A stretch of 64,000 bases of DNA. It comes from Dyella sp. AtDHG13. Lineage in GTDB: Bacteria; Pseudomonadota; Gammaproteobacteria; Xanthomonadales; Rhodanobacteraceae. Below, piece by piece: positions 7,969 to 17,924 of this stretch. Position 1 is the first letter of the stretch, and the number at the start of each line of letters is the position of its first letter. Under the pieces are notes generated by a model. That model was not told the DNA's origin and did no database searches. It worked only from the letters and a program-made list of their open reading frames with translations. The position numbers were made by a program, and so were the translations under genes. Location of the stretch: the NCBI RefSeq assembly GCF_003201105.1, contig NZ_QICJ01000017.1, forward strand, positions 1-64,000, given 5' to 3'.

Positions 7969-9957
7969 ATGACTCGTCGTCTCCTCCCCCTCGCCGCCCT
8001 GGCCGCCGCCGTACTGGCAGGCTGCGCCAGCCAGCCGGCCAATCACTCGGCCGCCCTGCCCGAGGGCAGCCGCGCCCAGGTGGCCATCCTGGAAACCACG
8101 GACGTCCACTCCAACGTGCTCAGCTACGACTACTACAAGCAGCGCGAGGACGATTCGGTGGGCTACGAGCGCGTGGCCACCCTGGTCCGCCGCGCCCGCG
8201 CGCAGTATCCGAACAACTTCCTGTTCGACAGCGGCGACACCATCCAGGGCAGCGTGCTGGCCGATTACCAGGCGCTGGTGAAGCCGGTCGGCTGCGACCA
8301 GGAACTGGGCATCTACCAGGCCATGGACGCCATGGGCTACGACGGCGGCACCGCCGGCAACCACGAGTTCAACTACGGCCTGGGCTTTCTCTCCCAGGTC
8401 ACCGGCACGCCGATGAACGTGGACGGCGGCCACGCCGACCGCTGCGCCGGCCCGCATTTCCCGCTGGTGCTTTCCAACGTGTTCAGCGCCCGCGACGGCG
8501 CGCCCATCTTCAAGCCGTGGACGGTCGTGCAGAAGGACATCGCCATCACCGCGCCCGATGGCAGCACCCGCAAGGTACCGCTCAAGGTCGGCATCATCGG
8601 CTTCACGCCCCCGCCGATCCTGGAGTGGGACAAGCAGAACCTCGCCGGCAAGGTCACCGTGACGGGCGTGGTCGAGGCCGCGCAGAAGTACCTGCCGCAA
8701 CTGCAGGCGCAGCATCCGGACATCGTCGTCGCGGTGCTGCACGGCGGCCTCAACACGGCGCCCTACACGCCCGACATGGAAAACGGCGGCTGGTATCTGG
8801 CCGGCATCCCCGGCATCGACGTGGTGCTGCTCGGCCACGCGCACAGCGAATTCCCCGGCCCGCACTACAAGGGCATGAAGGGCGTGGATGCAGAACGCGG
8901 CTTCGTGCAGGGCAAGCCGGCCGTGATGGGCGGCTTCTTCGGCAAGGACCTGGGTGTGATCGACCTGGCCTTGCAACGCAAGGACGGCCGCTGGGTGATC
9001 GACGACAGCCAGACGCACAGCGAAGTGCGCCCGATCTGCCCGAAGAAGAACGACTGCGTGCCCGCCGACCCGGCCATCGCCCCGCTGGTGCAGCAGGCGC
9101 ATGAAGCGGCCGTGGCCTATGTGAACACGCCCATTGGCGAGACGCGCGTGCACCTGAGCAGCTACTTCGCCGACGAAGGCAACATGACCGCGCTCGCGCC
9201 GATCAACGCGGCCATGCGCGACTACGTGCAGAGCGAACTGCCCAAGACCCATCCGGAACTGGCGAAGGTGCCGGTGCTGGCGGCCGCGGCGGCGTTCCGC
9301 ACCGGCTTCGGCGGCCCGGACGACTACACCGACGTCGCCGTGGGCCCGCTCACCCTGCGCAGCGCGGCGGACCTCTACTTCTACCCGAACACGCTCGCCG
9401 CGGTGAAGGTGGATGGCGCCGGGCTCAAGGCTTGGCTGGAGAAATCGGCCGAGCGCTTCAACCGCATCGACCCCGGCAAGGACGGAGAACAGCAGCTCAT
9501 CGGCAATACCCTGCCCGGCTACAACTTCGACCAGATCCAGGGCGACCTGAGCTACCAGATCGATGTGACCAGGCCGGCGGGCGAACGCATCGTCAAGCTC
9601 GCCTACAGGGGCAAACCGGTGAAGCCGGATCAAACCTTCGTGGTCGCCACCAACAACTACCGCGCCAGCGGCGGCGGCAACTTCCCCGGCCTGGACGGCA
9701 ACAACATCGTGCTCGCCGCCCCCGACGGCGCGCGCGAGATCCTGGCCAAGTGGCTGCAGAAGAAGCAGACCCTCACCGCCAGGGACCTGCCCGCCGCCTC
9801 CTGGCACTTCGTGCCAGTGAAGACGCGCGGCGAGGTGGTGTTCAAGGCCGCCAGCGGCAAGCAGGACGTGGCGCGGGAAGCGGGGCTGAAGAACATCCGC
9901 CAGTTGAAGGACAACGGCGATGGCACGGCGGAGTACGCCGTCGACCTGTCGCGCTGA
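7969..9957 (+). CDS. cpdB: 2',3'-cyclic-nucleotide 2'-phosphodiesterase/3'-nucleotidase, lipoprotein
   Basis: This 662-residue exported enzyme scavenges phosphate and nucleosides from cyclic 2',3'-nucleotides and 3'-nucleotides. The start ATG at 7969 gives a clean lipoprotein signal ending in LAGC with Cys19. The metallophosphoesterase motifs follow: TTDVHSN (Asp45, His47), SGDTIQGS (Asp90), GNHEFNYG (130-137), LHGG and LLGHAHSEF. The C-terminal 5'-nucleotidase domain contains the substrate-stacking region with FYPNTLAAVKVDGAGLKAWL. E. coli CpdB is a soluble periplasmic protein, so lipid anchoring is a variation seen in this branch. A start 33 bases upstream would break the signal peptide and was rejected. 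Confidence 0.88.
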   Translation: MTRRLLPLAALAAAVLAGCASQPANHSAALPEGSRAQVAILETTDVHSNVLSYDYYKQREDDSVGYERVATLVRRARAQYPNNFLFDSGDTIQGSVLADYQALVKPVGCDQELGIYQAMDAMGYDGGTAGNHEFNYGLGFLSQVTGTPMNVDGGHADRCAGPHFPLVLSNVFSARDGAPIFKPWTVVQKDIAITAPDGSTRKVPLKVGIIGFTPPPILEWDKQNLAGKVTVTGVVEAAQKYLPQLQAQHPDIVVAVLHGGLNTAPYTPDMENGGWYLAGIPGIDVVLLGHAHSEFPGPHYKGMKGVDAERGFVQGKPAVMGGFFGKDLGVIDLALQRKDGRWVIDDSQTHSEVRPICPKKNDCVPADPAIAPLVQQAHEAAVAYVNTPIGETRVHLSSYFADEGNMTALAPINAAMRDYVQSELPKTHPELAKVPVLAAAAAFRTGFGGPDDYTDVAVGPLTLRSAADLYFYPNTLAAVKVDGAGLKAWLEKSAERFNRIDPGKDGEQQLIGNTLPGYNFDQIQGDLSYQIDVTRPAGERIVKLAYRGKPVKPDQTFVVATNNYRASGGGNFPGLDGNNIVLAAPDGAREILAKWLQKKQTLTARDLPAASWHFVPVKTRGEVVFKAASGKQDVAREAGLKNIRQLKDNGDGTAEYAVDLSR

Positions 9958-9989
9958 GGGCCTTTCGACACTTCTGCAAACACCCATTT

Positions 9990-10125
9990 CCCTCACGTCA
10001 TTCCGGCGCAGGCCGGAATCCAGTAACGAAGATGATCGGTTGTCGCCACAGCCTGCGATGTTCTGCACTGCCTCGCGAAGACCAGCCACGACGGCTACTG
10101 GATTCCGGCCTGCGCCGGAATGACG
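9990..10125. repeat. REP family A inverted pair
   Basis: CCCTCACGTCATTCCGGCGC...GGAATCCAGT is repeated in inverted orientation as ACTGGATTCC...GCGCCGGAATGACG after about 65 bases of unrelated sequence. It lies between cpdB and a small membrane protein gene and belongs to the most frequent repeat family in the window. Confidence 0.8.
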
Positions 10126-10207
10126 ATGAAAGCGCCCGCACTGCCCGCAGGCGCGCAACGGCGTAGACTTCGCCGCGCGTTCTTCGTGACGCTCACGGAG
10201 CCATCCG

Positions 10208-10459
10208 ATGCAAGCCGAACAGAAATACTGGTTTCCCGCCAAGCGCTACGGCTGGGGCTGGGGGTTTCCCACCACCTGGCAGGGGCTGTCGGTCCTGGGT
10301 GCGTATATCGCCCTGCTGGCTGGCGGTGCCTCGTGGCCGAGGGCGGGCCATTCGCACGGCTGGTTCGTGCTCTACGCGGGCGGGCTTACCGCGATTCTGC
10401 TGCTGGTCTGCTGGCTCAAGGGCGAGCCGCCGCACTGGCGCTGGGGCAGGCAGGACTGA
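10208..10459 (+). CDS. Small two-helix membrane protein of unknown function
   Basis: This 83-residue protein was not recognised. It starts with an aromatic amphipathic stretch (QKYWFPAKRYGWGWGFP), followed by two hydrophobic helices at about residues 24-42 and 53-72, and ends with a tryptophan-rich polar tail (PPHWRWGRQD). The start ATG lies after GGAGCCATCC with GGAG 6 bases away. Codon use matches its neighbours. It stands alone between a repeat and the threonine leader. The pattern resembles short inner-membrane proteins common in Xanthomonadales; no function can be proposed. Confidence 0.65.
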   Translation: MQAEQKYWFPAKRYGWGWGFPTTWQGLSVLGAYIALLAGGASWPRAGHSHGWFVLYAGGLTAILLLVCWLKGEPPHWRWGRQD

Positions 10460-10512
10460 CCACGCAGCGCGCTGGCGCGTTTGGGGTGGCCCGAAGGTTT
10501 CAAACGTACCTG

Positions 10513-10542
10513 TTGACTGCAGTGCAGCAATCGCCCTAAGGT
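10513..10542 (+). promoter_or_regulatory. Predicted threonine operon promoter
   Basis: TTGACT (10513-10518) and TAAGGT (10537-10542) are separated by 18 bases and lie 7 bases upstream of the leader ATG. The whole stretch from GTTTCAAA through the -10 to ATGTCGC is closely similar to the leu leader promoter at 28292-28321, which suggests the two are paralogous. Confidence 0.6.
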
Positions 10543-10549
10543 CGGGTCC

Positions 10550-10704
10550 ATGTCGCCGCTCAACGCGCCAGCACGCATGTTCCAGGCCCCGGTTTTCGCC
10601 GGGCGCGTGCCGTTGTCCGCCGGCGCGCTGACCATCGCCACCCTGACCACCACACCACGACCACTATTACCACCGGGTCGGGGTGGGTTTCCGTGCGCGA
10701 ATAA
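10550..10704 (+). pseudogene. thrL: Threonine leader peptide (thrL-like), frame broken by one base
   Basis: An ATG at 10550, homologous in position to the leu leader start, opens a frame containing TIATLTTTP (10631-10657). One frame over, 10654-10704 reads TTTTITTGSGWVSVRE and stop, closely like the end of E. coli ThrL. No start codon exists in that second frame. Restoring a single C in the ACC run at 10646-10656 joins both into TIATLTTTTTTTITTG..., a classical regulatory Thr-Ile run. As given, the first frame has no stop and runs straight into hom. A hairpin follows at 10720-10744, but it has no T-run. The deletion may be natural or a sequencing error in a short repeat. Confidence 0.6.
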
Positions 10705-10719
10705 GTTCCTGACGCAAAC

Positions 10720-10744
10720 GGCCCCGCCCTCGATGAGGCGGGCC
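10720..10744 (+). promoter_or_regulatory. GC-rich hairpin in the threonine leader
   Basis: GGCCCCGCC pairs with GGCGGGCC (one bulged C) around an 8-base loop, between the end of the leader peptide and the hom ribosome-binding site. It occupies the place of an attenuator but lacks the T-run of an intrinsic terminator. It could instead be a pause or sequestering hairpin. Confidence 0.4.
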
Positions 10745-10798
10745 GGCGCACACTCCGACTCTCCTTCGCGAGCACGGGCCACCACCTTGGAGGCCACC

Positions 10799-11947
10799 GT
10801 GAACGCTGTCGCATCACCCTCGCTCGAACAACCGTCGCTGCCACCACATGCCCGTGCGCTGCCGACGGCCACCGCGCGCCAGCGCGTCCTCGCCGTGGGC
10901 CTGGTCGGCCCCGGCCGTGTCGGCAGCGCCCTGCTGGACCAATTGCGCGCGGCGCGGCCGCGCCTTGCACGTGCGGGGCTGGACCTGCGCCTGTGCGGCG
11001 TGGCGGCCAGCCGGCGCATGTGGCTGGACGTGGACGACCCCGAGCTCAACGGCCGCCACGACAGCGCGCAGACCTGGCGGCCGAGCAATCTCGACGAGTT
11101 CGTCGCGCATCTGCGCGGCAACGATGGCCACCACGCCATGCTGATCGACTGCAGCGCCAGCGATGCGGTCGCCTCGCGCTATACCGAATGGCTGGCCGGC
11201 GGCGTGCACGTGGTGACGCCAAACAAGCTCGCGGGCAGCGGCCCGATGCCGCGCCTGCAGGCGATACGCGCTGCCTGCGAAAGTGGCGCGCGCTTCCGCT
11301 ACGAAGCCACTGTCTGCGCCGGCCTGCCGGTGGTGCAGACGCTGCGGGACCTGCTCGATACCGGCGACGAGCTGCTCGCGGTGGAGGGCATGTTCTCCGG
11401 CACGCTGGCGTGGCTGTGCAACCGCCACGATGGTAGCCGGCCGTTCTCGGCGCTGGTGCGCGAGGCGCACGCGCTGGGTTACACGGAGCCCGATCCACGC
11501 GACGATCTCTCCGGCCTCGACGTGGCGCGCAAGCTGGTGATCCTCGCGCGCGAGGCCGGCTGGTCGCTGTCGCTGGAGGACGTGGATGTGCAAAGCCTGG
11601 TGCCGCCCGAGTTGGCCGCGCTGCCGATGGACGAGGTGATGGACAAGCTGCATCTGCTCGATGCGCCGATGGCGCGCCACGTCGCCCATGCGCAGACGCA
11701 AGGCTGCGTGCTGCGCCACGTCGCCAGCCTCGATGCCAAGGGCCACGCCAGCGTGCGGCTGGCCGTGCTGCCGCAGTCGCATCCGTTCGCGCACACGCGC
11801 CTCACCGACAACGTCGTACAGTTCACCACCCACCGCTACCGGGAAAACCCGATGCTGGTGCAAGGTCCCGGCGCCGGGCCGGAAGTCACGGCGGCGGGCG
11901 TGTTCGCCGATCTGTTGCGCATCGCCGAGTCGCTGGAGGTGCGCTGA
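10799..11947 (+). CDS. hom: Homoserine dehydrogenase (monofunctional)
   Basis: This 382-residue protein reduces aspartate semialdehyde to homoserine. It shows the NAD(P)-binding [13 protein letters not shown] (residues 34-46), then [36 protein letters not shown] and [25 protein letters not shown], all typical of the dehydrogenase half of E. coli ThrA/MetL. The aspartokinase half is absent, although the sequence is of the bifunctional type. GTG at 10799 was chosen because TTGGAGG lies 5 bases upstream; the frame is open back to 10550 only because the leader is frameshifted. The first 28 residues are low-complexity. hom, thrB and thrC overlap by one to four bases and form one operon. Confidence 0.88.
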   Translation: MNAVASPSLEQPSLPPHARALPTATARQRVLAVGLVGPGRVGSALLDQLRAARPRLARAGLDLRLCGVAASRRMWLDVDDPELNGRHDSAQTWRPSNLDEFVAHLRGNDGHHAMLIDCSASDAVASRYTEWLAGGVHVVTPNKLAGSGPMPRLQAIRAACESGARFRYEATVCAGLPVVQTLRDLLDTGDELLAVEGMFSGTLAWLCNRHDGSRPFSALVREAHALGYTEPDPRDDLSGLDVARKLVILAREAGWSLSLEDVDVQSLVPPELAALPMDEVMDKLHLLDAPMARHVAHAQTQGCVLRHVASLDAKGHASVRLAVLPQSHPFAHTRLTDNVVQFTTHRYRENPMLVQGPGAGPEVTAAGVFADLLRIAESLEVR

Positions 11948-12924
11948 TGAATGCCCAATTGATGGAATCCCTGATGTCTCCCCAGCGCGCGCTGAGCGCA
12001 CAGGCCATGGCCTACGCCAGCGTCGGCAACGTCGCCGTTGGCTTCGATATCCTCGGGCACAGCGTGGCCGGCGCGGGCGATCGCGCGATCGTGCGCCGCA
12101 TCGAGGAACCGGTGGTGCGCATGGCCGCCATCCACGGCGTGGTGACCAACCTGCCGCTCGATGCCGCCGCCAATACGGCAGGCGCGGCGCTGATGTCGCT
12201 GCGCCGCGCATTGGGTTTGCGCCACGGCTTCGAGGTGGAGCTGCACAAGGGCATTGCGCTGGGATCGGGCATGGGTGGTTCGGCGGCCTCGTGCGTGGCC
12301 GCGCTGGTGGCCGCCAATGCCTTGCTGGAACGCCCGCTGTCGCGCGAAGCACTTTACGGATTCGCGCTCGATGGCGAACAGGTGGCCAGCGGCAGCCGCC
12401 ATGGCGACAACCTGGGGCCGATGCTGCTGGGCGGCCTGGTGCTCTCCACGCACGATCGCCCGCTGCGCCTGTCGGTACCGGAAAACTGGCATTGCGCGTT
12501 GGTGCATCCGCATGTGGTGCTGGAAACCCGTGAATCGCGCGCCGTGCTCGCCAAAGGTTTCGACCTGCACGACGTGGTCGCGCAGCATGCCAACCTTGCC
12601 CTCTTTCTCACCGGCTGCCAGCGCGGCGACACCACGCTGGTGCGCGAAGGCCTGAAGGACGTGCTGGTGGAACCAAGGCGCGCGCCGCTGGTCCCAGGCT
12701 TCGCACGCGTGAAGCAGGCTGCTCTGGATCACGGTGCGCTGGGCGCCAGCATTTCCGGCGCCGGTCCCAGCGTGTTCGGCTGGTATGAACGACGCGAGGA
12801 CGCCGAACGGGCGGGCGCGGCCATGTCGGCGGCGTTCGCCGCGGAAGGCCTGGCCAGCGACGTGCTGGTTTCACCCATCAACGGACCCGCCGCAGCGCTG
12901 GTCGACGAGGAAGACGCGGCATGA
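11947..12924 (+). CDS. thrB: Homoserine kinase
   Basis: This 325-residue GHMP-family kinase phosphorylates homoserine for threonine synthase. The ATP-binding glycine-rich motif [14 protein letters not shown] (residues 102-115) and the C-terminal [14 protein letters not shown] are diagnostic; [12 protein letters not shown] (26-37) is the N-terminal GHMP signature. The ATG shares a base with the hom stop (TGATG), which indicates translational coupling. Length and motifs are complete and nothing looks degenerate. Confidence 0.93.
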   Translation: MNAQLMESLMSPQRALSAQAMAYASVGNVAVGFDILGHSVAGAGDRAIVRRIEEPVVRMAAIHGVVTNLPLDAAANTAGAALMSLRRALGLRHGFEVELHKGIALGSGMGGSAASCVAALVAANALLERPLSREALYGFALDGEQVASGSRHGDNLGPMLLGGLVLSTHDRPLRLSVPENWHCALVHPHVVLETRESRAVLAKGFDLHDVVAQHANLALFLTGCQRGDTTLVREGLKDVLVEPRRAPLVPGFARVKQAALDHGALGASISGAGPSVFGWYERREDAERAGAAMSAAFAAEGLASDVLVSPINGPAAALVDEEDAA

Positions 12925-14255
12925 GCGAGCCGTTGCAGTACCGCAGTACCCGTGGCGCGCGGCATGCCGCTGGCATCGAGGAAGTGATCGCCGCCGGCCT
13001 GGCGCCCGATGGCGGCCTGTACGTGCCCGAGGCGCTGCCGCAGCTGGATGCCGCTGATTTCAGCGCCGGCGGTTCGCTGGCCGATACCGCCGCCACGCTG
13101 CTCGCGCCTTTCTTTCGTGGTTCGTCGCTGGCACACGAACTTCCCGCGATCTGCAGTGAGGCGCTGAATTTCGACGTGCCGCTGCGGCCACTGTCGTATC
13201 AACCCGATGCCTCGGTGCTGGAGTTGTTCCACGGGCCGAGCGCGGCCTTCAAGGATGTGGGCGCGCGTTTTCTCGCCGCCTGTTTCCGTCGTCTTCGCCG
13301 CGACGACGACGCGCCGCTGACCATCGTGGTGGCGACGTCCGGCGACACCGGCGCGGCCGTGGCCGCGGCCTTCCATCGCCAGCCTGGCGTGCGCGTGGTG
13401 ATTCTCTATCCCGATGGCCGCGTATCGCCGCGGCAAGCGCATCAGCTGGGCTGTTTCGGCGACAACGTGCAGGCCCTGCGCGTTAGTGGCAGCTTTGACG
13501 ATTGCCAGCGCATGGCCAAGGCCGCGCTCAACGATGCGCCGTTGCAGCAGCGCGTGCCGCTGTCGTCCGCCAACAGCATCAGCCTGGGCCGCCTGTTGCC
13601 GCAGATGAGCTACTACGCGCATGCATCGCTGGCGTGGTGGCGCGAGCACCGCGCGCCGCTCAACTTCATCGTGCCTACCGGCAATCTGGGCAATGCGCTT
13701 GCCTGCGTGTGGGTGCGCGAGATGGGTTTGCCGGTGGGCGAGATCCACCTGGCCTGCAATGCGAACGCCACGCTGAGCGATTATTTCGACGGTTCGCCGT
13801 ATTCGCCGCGCCCGGCCATCGCTACGCTCGCCAATGCCATGGATGTCGGCGCGCCCAGCAATTTCGAGCGCCTGCGCTGGACCTTTCCGCACGACCACGA
13901 ACTGCGCCTGCAACTGCACGCGGCCAGCGTGGACGACGACGCCATTCGCGACACCATCGTCCACCACGCACGCGAGCACGGCGAGGTGTTCTGCCCGCAT
14001 ACGGCGACGGCGGTGCATCTGCTCGATGGCATGGGCGTCACCGGCCTGCCCTGGGCGGTGGTGTCCACGGCGCATCCGGCGAAATTCGATAGCGTGGTGG
14101 AGCCGTTGATCGGGCGGAAGCTCGACGTACCGCCTGCGCTGGCTGCGATGCTGGAGCGGCCGGCATATGCTGAGCCGATGGCGGTTAGCGAGGTTGCGCT
14201 CAAAGACTGGCTGGATCAGCGGCTGGGAGTAGAGCGTGCCGCTGTTGCGAGCTAA
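12921..14255 (+). CDS. thrC: Threonine synthase
   Basis: This 444-residue PLP enzyme converts phosphohomoserine to threonine, the last step of the operon. The PLP lysine is Lys111 in [31 protein letters not shown] is the phosphate-cradling loop, and [13 protein letters not shown] and [10 protein letters not shown] are further class motifs. The short N-terminal domain ([31 protein letters not shown]) identifies it as the bacterial ThrC type. Its ATG overlaps the thrB stop by four bases. A REP element follows, facing the convergent beta-glucosidase gene. Confidence 0.94.
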   Translation: MSEPLQYRSTRGARHAAGIEEVIAAGLAPDGGLYVPEALPQLDAADFSAGGSLADTAATLLAPFFRGSSLAHELPAICSEALNFDVPLRPLSYQPDASVLELFHGPSAAFKDVGARFLAACFRRLRRDDDAPLTIVVATSGDTGAAVAAAFHRQPGVRVVILYPDGRVSPRQAHQLGCFGDNVQALRVSGSFDDCQRMAKAALNDAPLQQRVPLSSANSISLGRLLPQMSYYAHASLAWWREHRAPLNFIVPTGNLGNALACVWVREMGLPVGEIHLACNANATLSDYFDGSPYSPRPAIATLANAMDVGAPSNFERLRWTFPHDHELRLQLHAASVDDDAIRDTIVHHAREHGEVFCPHTATAVHLLDGMGVTGLPWAVVSTAHPAKFDSVVEPLIGRKLDVPPALAAMLERPAYAEPMAVSEVALKDWLDQRLGVERAAVAS

Positions 14256-14321
14256 ATCATCTATCGGATAGCGAAGATCTGCTTTCTAGGCAGCGTCCAA
14301 CGCCGCACGGCCTTGCCGATA

Positions 14322-14425
14322 CCTCACCGTCATTCCGGCGAAAGCCGGAATCCAGTGCCTTTGGGCTTTCTTGTGGCGTGTAGAAAGTCGCTGGATTCCG
14401 GCTTTCGCCGGAATGACGGTGAGGG
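14322..14425. repeat. REP family A inverted pair between thrC and bgl
   Basis: CCTCACCGTCATTCCGGCG and the reverse complement CGCCGGAATGACGGTGAGG bracket the element; inner arms read AAAGCCGGAATCCAGT and GCTGGATTCCGGCTTTC. It could fold into a long interrupted stem and lies between two convergent genes, where a bidirectional terminator is expected. Confidence 0.8.
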
Positions 14426-14500
14426 AAATGCGCGCTTGAGGCGAATTTGGAACTGGCACAGGCAAACTCGCCAGCGGCCCAATAACCAGGCACGGCGAGA

Positions 14501-15853
14501 TCACTCGTCCAGCACCGCCCCATTCGTCTCGATCATCTTGGCGTAGAACTTCGCCGTCGCCTTGGGCGTGCGCTTCTGCGTGGCGAAATCCACGTGGTAC
14601 AGGCCGAAGCGCTTGGCGAAGCCGAGCGACCACTCCAGGTTGTCCAGCAGCGACCACGCGTAATAGCCGCGGATGTCCACGCCCTGCTGGATGGCGTCAT
14701 GCACGGCCTTCAGGTGCTTGCGCAGGTAGCTGGTGCGCAGCGGGTCCTGCACCACGTCGCCCTCGGCCACCGGTGCGTCGTAGAAGGCCGAGCCGTTTTC
14801 GGTGATGTAGAGCGGAATGTCGCCGTAGCGCTGCTTGAACCAGGTGAGCGTGTCGGTGAAGCCCTGTTCGTACACTTCCCAGCCGGTTTCGGTGTGGGTG
14901 ACGTTGGGCTGGCGCACGGGCACGGCCTTCAGCGGATAGGCCTCCGGGTCGTGCCTCACCACGGCGCGCGTGTAGTAGTTGATGCCGACGTAGTCGACCT
15001 TCTGCTTCGTCAGCGCGAAGTCGTCCGCCGGGAAATCCGGCCAGGCGGGCCCGAAGATTTCCTTCAGTTCCGGCGGATAGCTGCCCAGCAGCGCGGGATC
15101 GGCGAACTGCTCGTTCATGTACGCATGCGCGCGGCGCGTGGCGGCGATGTCTTCCGGGCTGTCGGAGGCCGGATACTTCGGCTCGATGTTGAACACCACG
15201 CCGATCTCGTGCCTGCCCAGCGCGCGATACGCCTGGATGCCGGCGCCGCTGGCGCGCATCAGGTTGTGCGTGGCGATGGGCGCCTCGTACTTGCTGCGGT
15301 GGCCCGGCGCCAGCTTGCCGTGCAGATAGCCGCCGTCGGTGACCACCCAGGGCTCGTTGAGCGTGGACCAGCGCTTCACGCGATCGTCCAGCGCCTTGAA
15401 CATCACGCTGGCGTATTCGGCGAACCAGTGGGCGCTGTCGCGGTTGAGCCAGCCGCCGCGATCGTCCAGCGCGGCGGGAAGATCCCAATGGAACAGTGTG
15501 GCGTTCGGCTCGATGCCGCTTTCCAGCAGCTCATCGACCAGGCGCGAATAGAAATCCACGCCCTTGGGGTTGATGCGGCCGGTGCCCTCCGGCAACACGC
15601 GCGCCCACGCGATGCTGAAGCGATAGCCCTGCAGACCGAGCGCGCGCATCAGCTGCACGTCGCCCTTGTAGCGCCGGTAGTGATCGCAGGCGACGTCGCC
15701 GGTGTCGCCGTTCGCCATCATGCCCGGTGTGTGCGCGAAGCGCTCCCAGATGCTCGGGCCCGCGCCGTCGGCCAGGGGCGAGCCCTCGATCTGGTAAGCC
15801 GAGGTCGCGGCGCCCCAATGGAAGCCGGGCGGAAAGCGATAGCTCTGGGTCAT
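14501..15853 (-). CDS. GH1 family beta-glucosidase, cytoplasmic
   Basis: This 450-residue glycoside hydrolase family 1 enzyme has no signal peptide, so it acts on imported oligosaccharides. Hallmarks are FHWGAATSAYQIEG (residues 11-24), the acid/base Glu167 in TLNEPWV, and the nucleophile Glu352 in YITENGSAF. The start ATG at 15853 follows AGGGAA; an upstream GTG-type extension adds non-homologous residues. A LacI-type palindrome lies 33 bases upstream. The divergent neighbour is the ATPase of a sugar ABC transporter, so the likely substrates are the disaccharides or short oligosaccharides that transporter brings in. Confidence 0.9.
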   Translation of the reverse strand: MTQSYRFPPGFHWGAATSAYQIEGSPLADGAGPSIWERFAHTPGMMANGDTGDVACDHYRRYKGDVQLMRALGLQGYRFSIAWARVLPEGTGRINPKGVDFYSRLVDELLESGIEPNATLFHWDLPAALDDRGGWLNRDSAHWFAEYASVMFKALDDRVKRWSTLNEPWVVTDGGYLHGKLAPGHRSKYEAPIATHNLMRASGAGIQAYRALGRHEIGVVFNIEPKYPASDSPEDIAATRRAHAYMNEQFADPALLGSYPPELKEIFGPAWPDFPADDFALTKQKVDYVGINYYTRAVVRHDPEAYPLKAVPVRQPNVTHTETGWEVYEQGFTDTLTWFKQRYGDIPLYITENGSAFYDAPVAEGDVVQDPLRTSYLRKHLKAVHDAIQQGVDIRGYYAWSLLDNLEWSLGFAKRFGLYHVDFATQKRTPKATAKFYAKMIETNGAVLDE

Positions 15854-15886
15854 GTCGAGAAATTCCCTATGCCGCGTTGCGGCTTG

Positions 15887-15902
15887 ATGTAAACGCTTAC
15901 AT
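15887..15902. promoter_or_regulatory. LacI-type operator between bgl and the ABC ATPase gene
   Basis: ATGTAAACGCTTACAT is a 16-base palindrome with one mismatched pair and a central CG. Very similar sites lie at 24690-24703 and 25859-25872. It sits between two divergent genes and could control both. Confidence 0.72.
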
Positions 15903-16002
15903 ATCGAGAATAGCCTAGCGCGGCACGGATGTGCAGCGGTGACGCGCACATTCGGCTACGGTGGCCCATGCAGCCGCCGGCTAAACGGAGCGAGAAGCGT
16001 TG

Positions 16003-17094
<1,092 letters not shown>

Positions 17095-17102
17095 GCGATC
17101 CG

Positions 17103-17924
17103 TCATCCCTTCACGCTGCCCAGCAAAAGACCTTCGATGTAATAGCGCTGCATGGCGAGGAACAAGGCAAGCACAGGGATCACGGTCACCACCGAGCCGG
17201 CCATCATCAATTCGCTGTCCTGCGCGTGCTCGCGGGCGAGCGAGGCCAGGCCCAGCGGCAGCGTGTAGTGCTCCTGTCCGGTCAACGCGATCAACGGCCA
17301 CATGAAGTCGTTCCACGCGGTGAGGAAGGTGAAGATCGCCAGCGTCACCATGATGGGCTTGAGCAGCGGCAGCACGATCTGGCCGAAGATGCGCAGCTCG
17401 CTGGCGCCGTCGATGCGCGCCGCTTCCAGCAGCTCGTCGGGAATGCCGCGCGCGTACTGGCGCACCAGGAAAATGCCGAACGCGGTGGCCGCCGCCGGCA
17501 GCACCAACGCGGCATAGCTGTTCACCAGCCCCATGCTCTTGAGCATGAGGAACAGCGGCAGCATGGCGACCTGGGCCGGCACCACCAGCAAGCCGAGCAA
17601 CAACTGGAACAGCCGCTCGCGGCCGGCGAAGCGCAGCTTGGCGAAGGCATAACCCGCCATCAGATTGAAGGCGAGCGACAGCACGGTGATGGCGGTGGAA
17701 ATCGCGAAGCTGTTGAACAGATAGCGCCCCACGCCCGCGCGCAGGAACAGCACCTCATAGTTGTGCCAGCTGGCATGCGCTGGCCAGAGCGGCGGCGGCA
17801 GGCTGCTGGCTTCGCCCGGCCGCATGAACGACACGGCAAGCATCCACAGCAGCGGAAACAACGCCACCAGCGTGCCGCCGATCAGCAGGCCATGGATAAC
17901 GGCCCTGGCGACGCGCGCGTTCAT
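17103..17924 (-). CDS. Carbohydrate ABC transporter permease, MalG type
   Basis: This 273-residue inner-membrane protein has six predicted helices and the inner-membrane component signature EAARIDGASELRIFGQIVLPLLKP, whose first residues form the coupling helix that docks on the ATPase. The C-terminal TGQEHYTLPLGLASL and RYYIEGLLLGSVKG are typical of MalG/UgpE proteins. Its ATG overlaps the stop of the upstream permease gene by four bases. Together with the next two genes upstream and the divergent ATPase it makes a complete CUT1-type importer for oligosaccharides. Confidence 0.9.
   Translation of the reverse strand: MNARVARAVIHGLLIGGTLVALFPLLWMLAVSFMRPGEASSLPPPLWPAHASWHNYEVLFLRAGVGRYLFNSFAISTAITVLSLAFNLMAGYAFAKLRFAGRERLFQLLLGLLVVPAQVAMLPLFLMLKSMGLVNSYAALVLPAAATAFGIFLVRQYARGIPDELLEAARIDGASELRIFGQIVLPLLKPIMVTLAIFTFLTAWNDFMWPLIALTGQEHYTLPLGLASLAREHAQDSELMMAGSVVTVIPVLALFLAMQRYYIEGLLLGSVKG

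Noticed and set aside
6375-9104. 909-residue plus-strand open frame across the sulfatase and cpdB genes
   Set aside because: It spans two divergent real genes in a wrong frame, so it cannot be a functional gene.
10720-10744. Thr leader hairpin as an intrinsic terminator
   Set aside because: The stem is good, but no T-run follows, so only a hairpin is recorded.
10550-11947. hom starting at ATG 10550 as a 465-residue protein
   Set aside because: The first 83 residues are leader sequence made continuous by a frame error; GTG 10799 has a good ribosome-binding site and fits the family.
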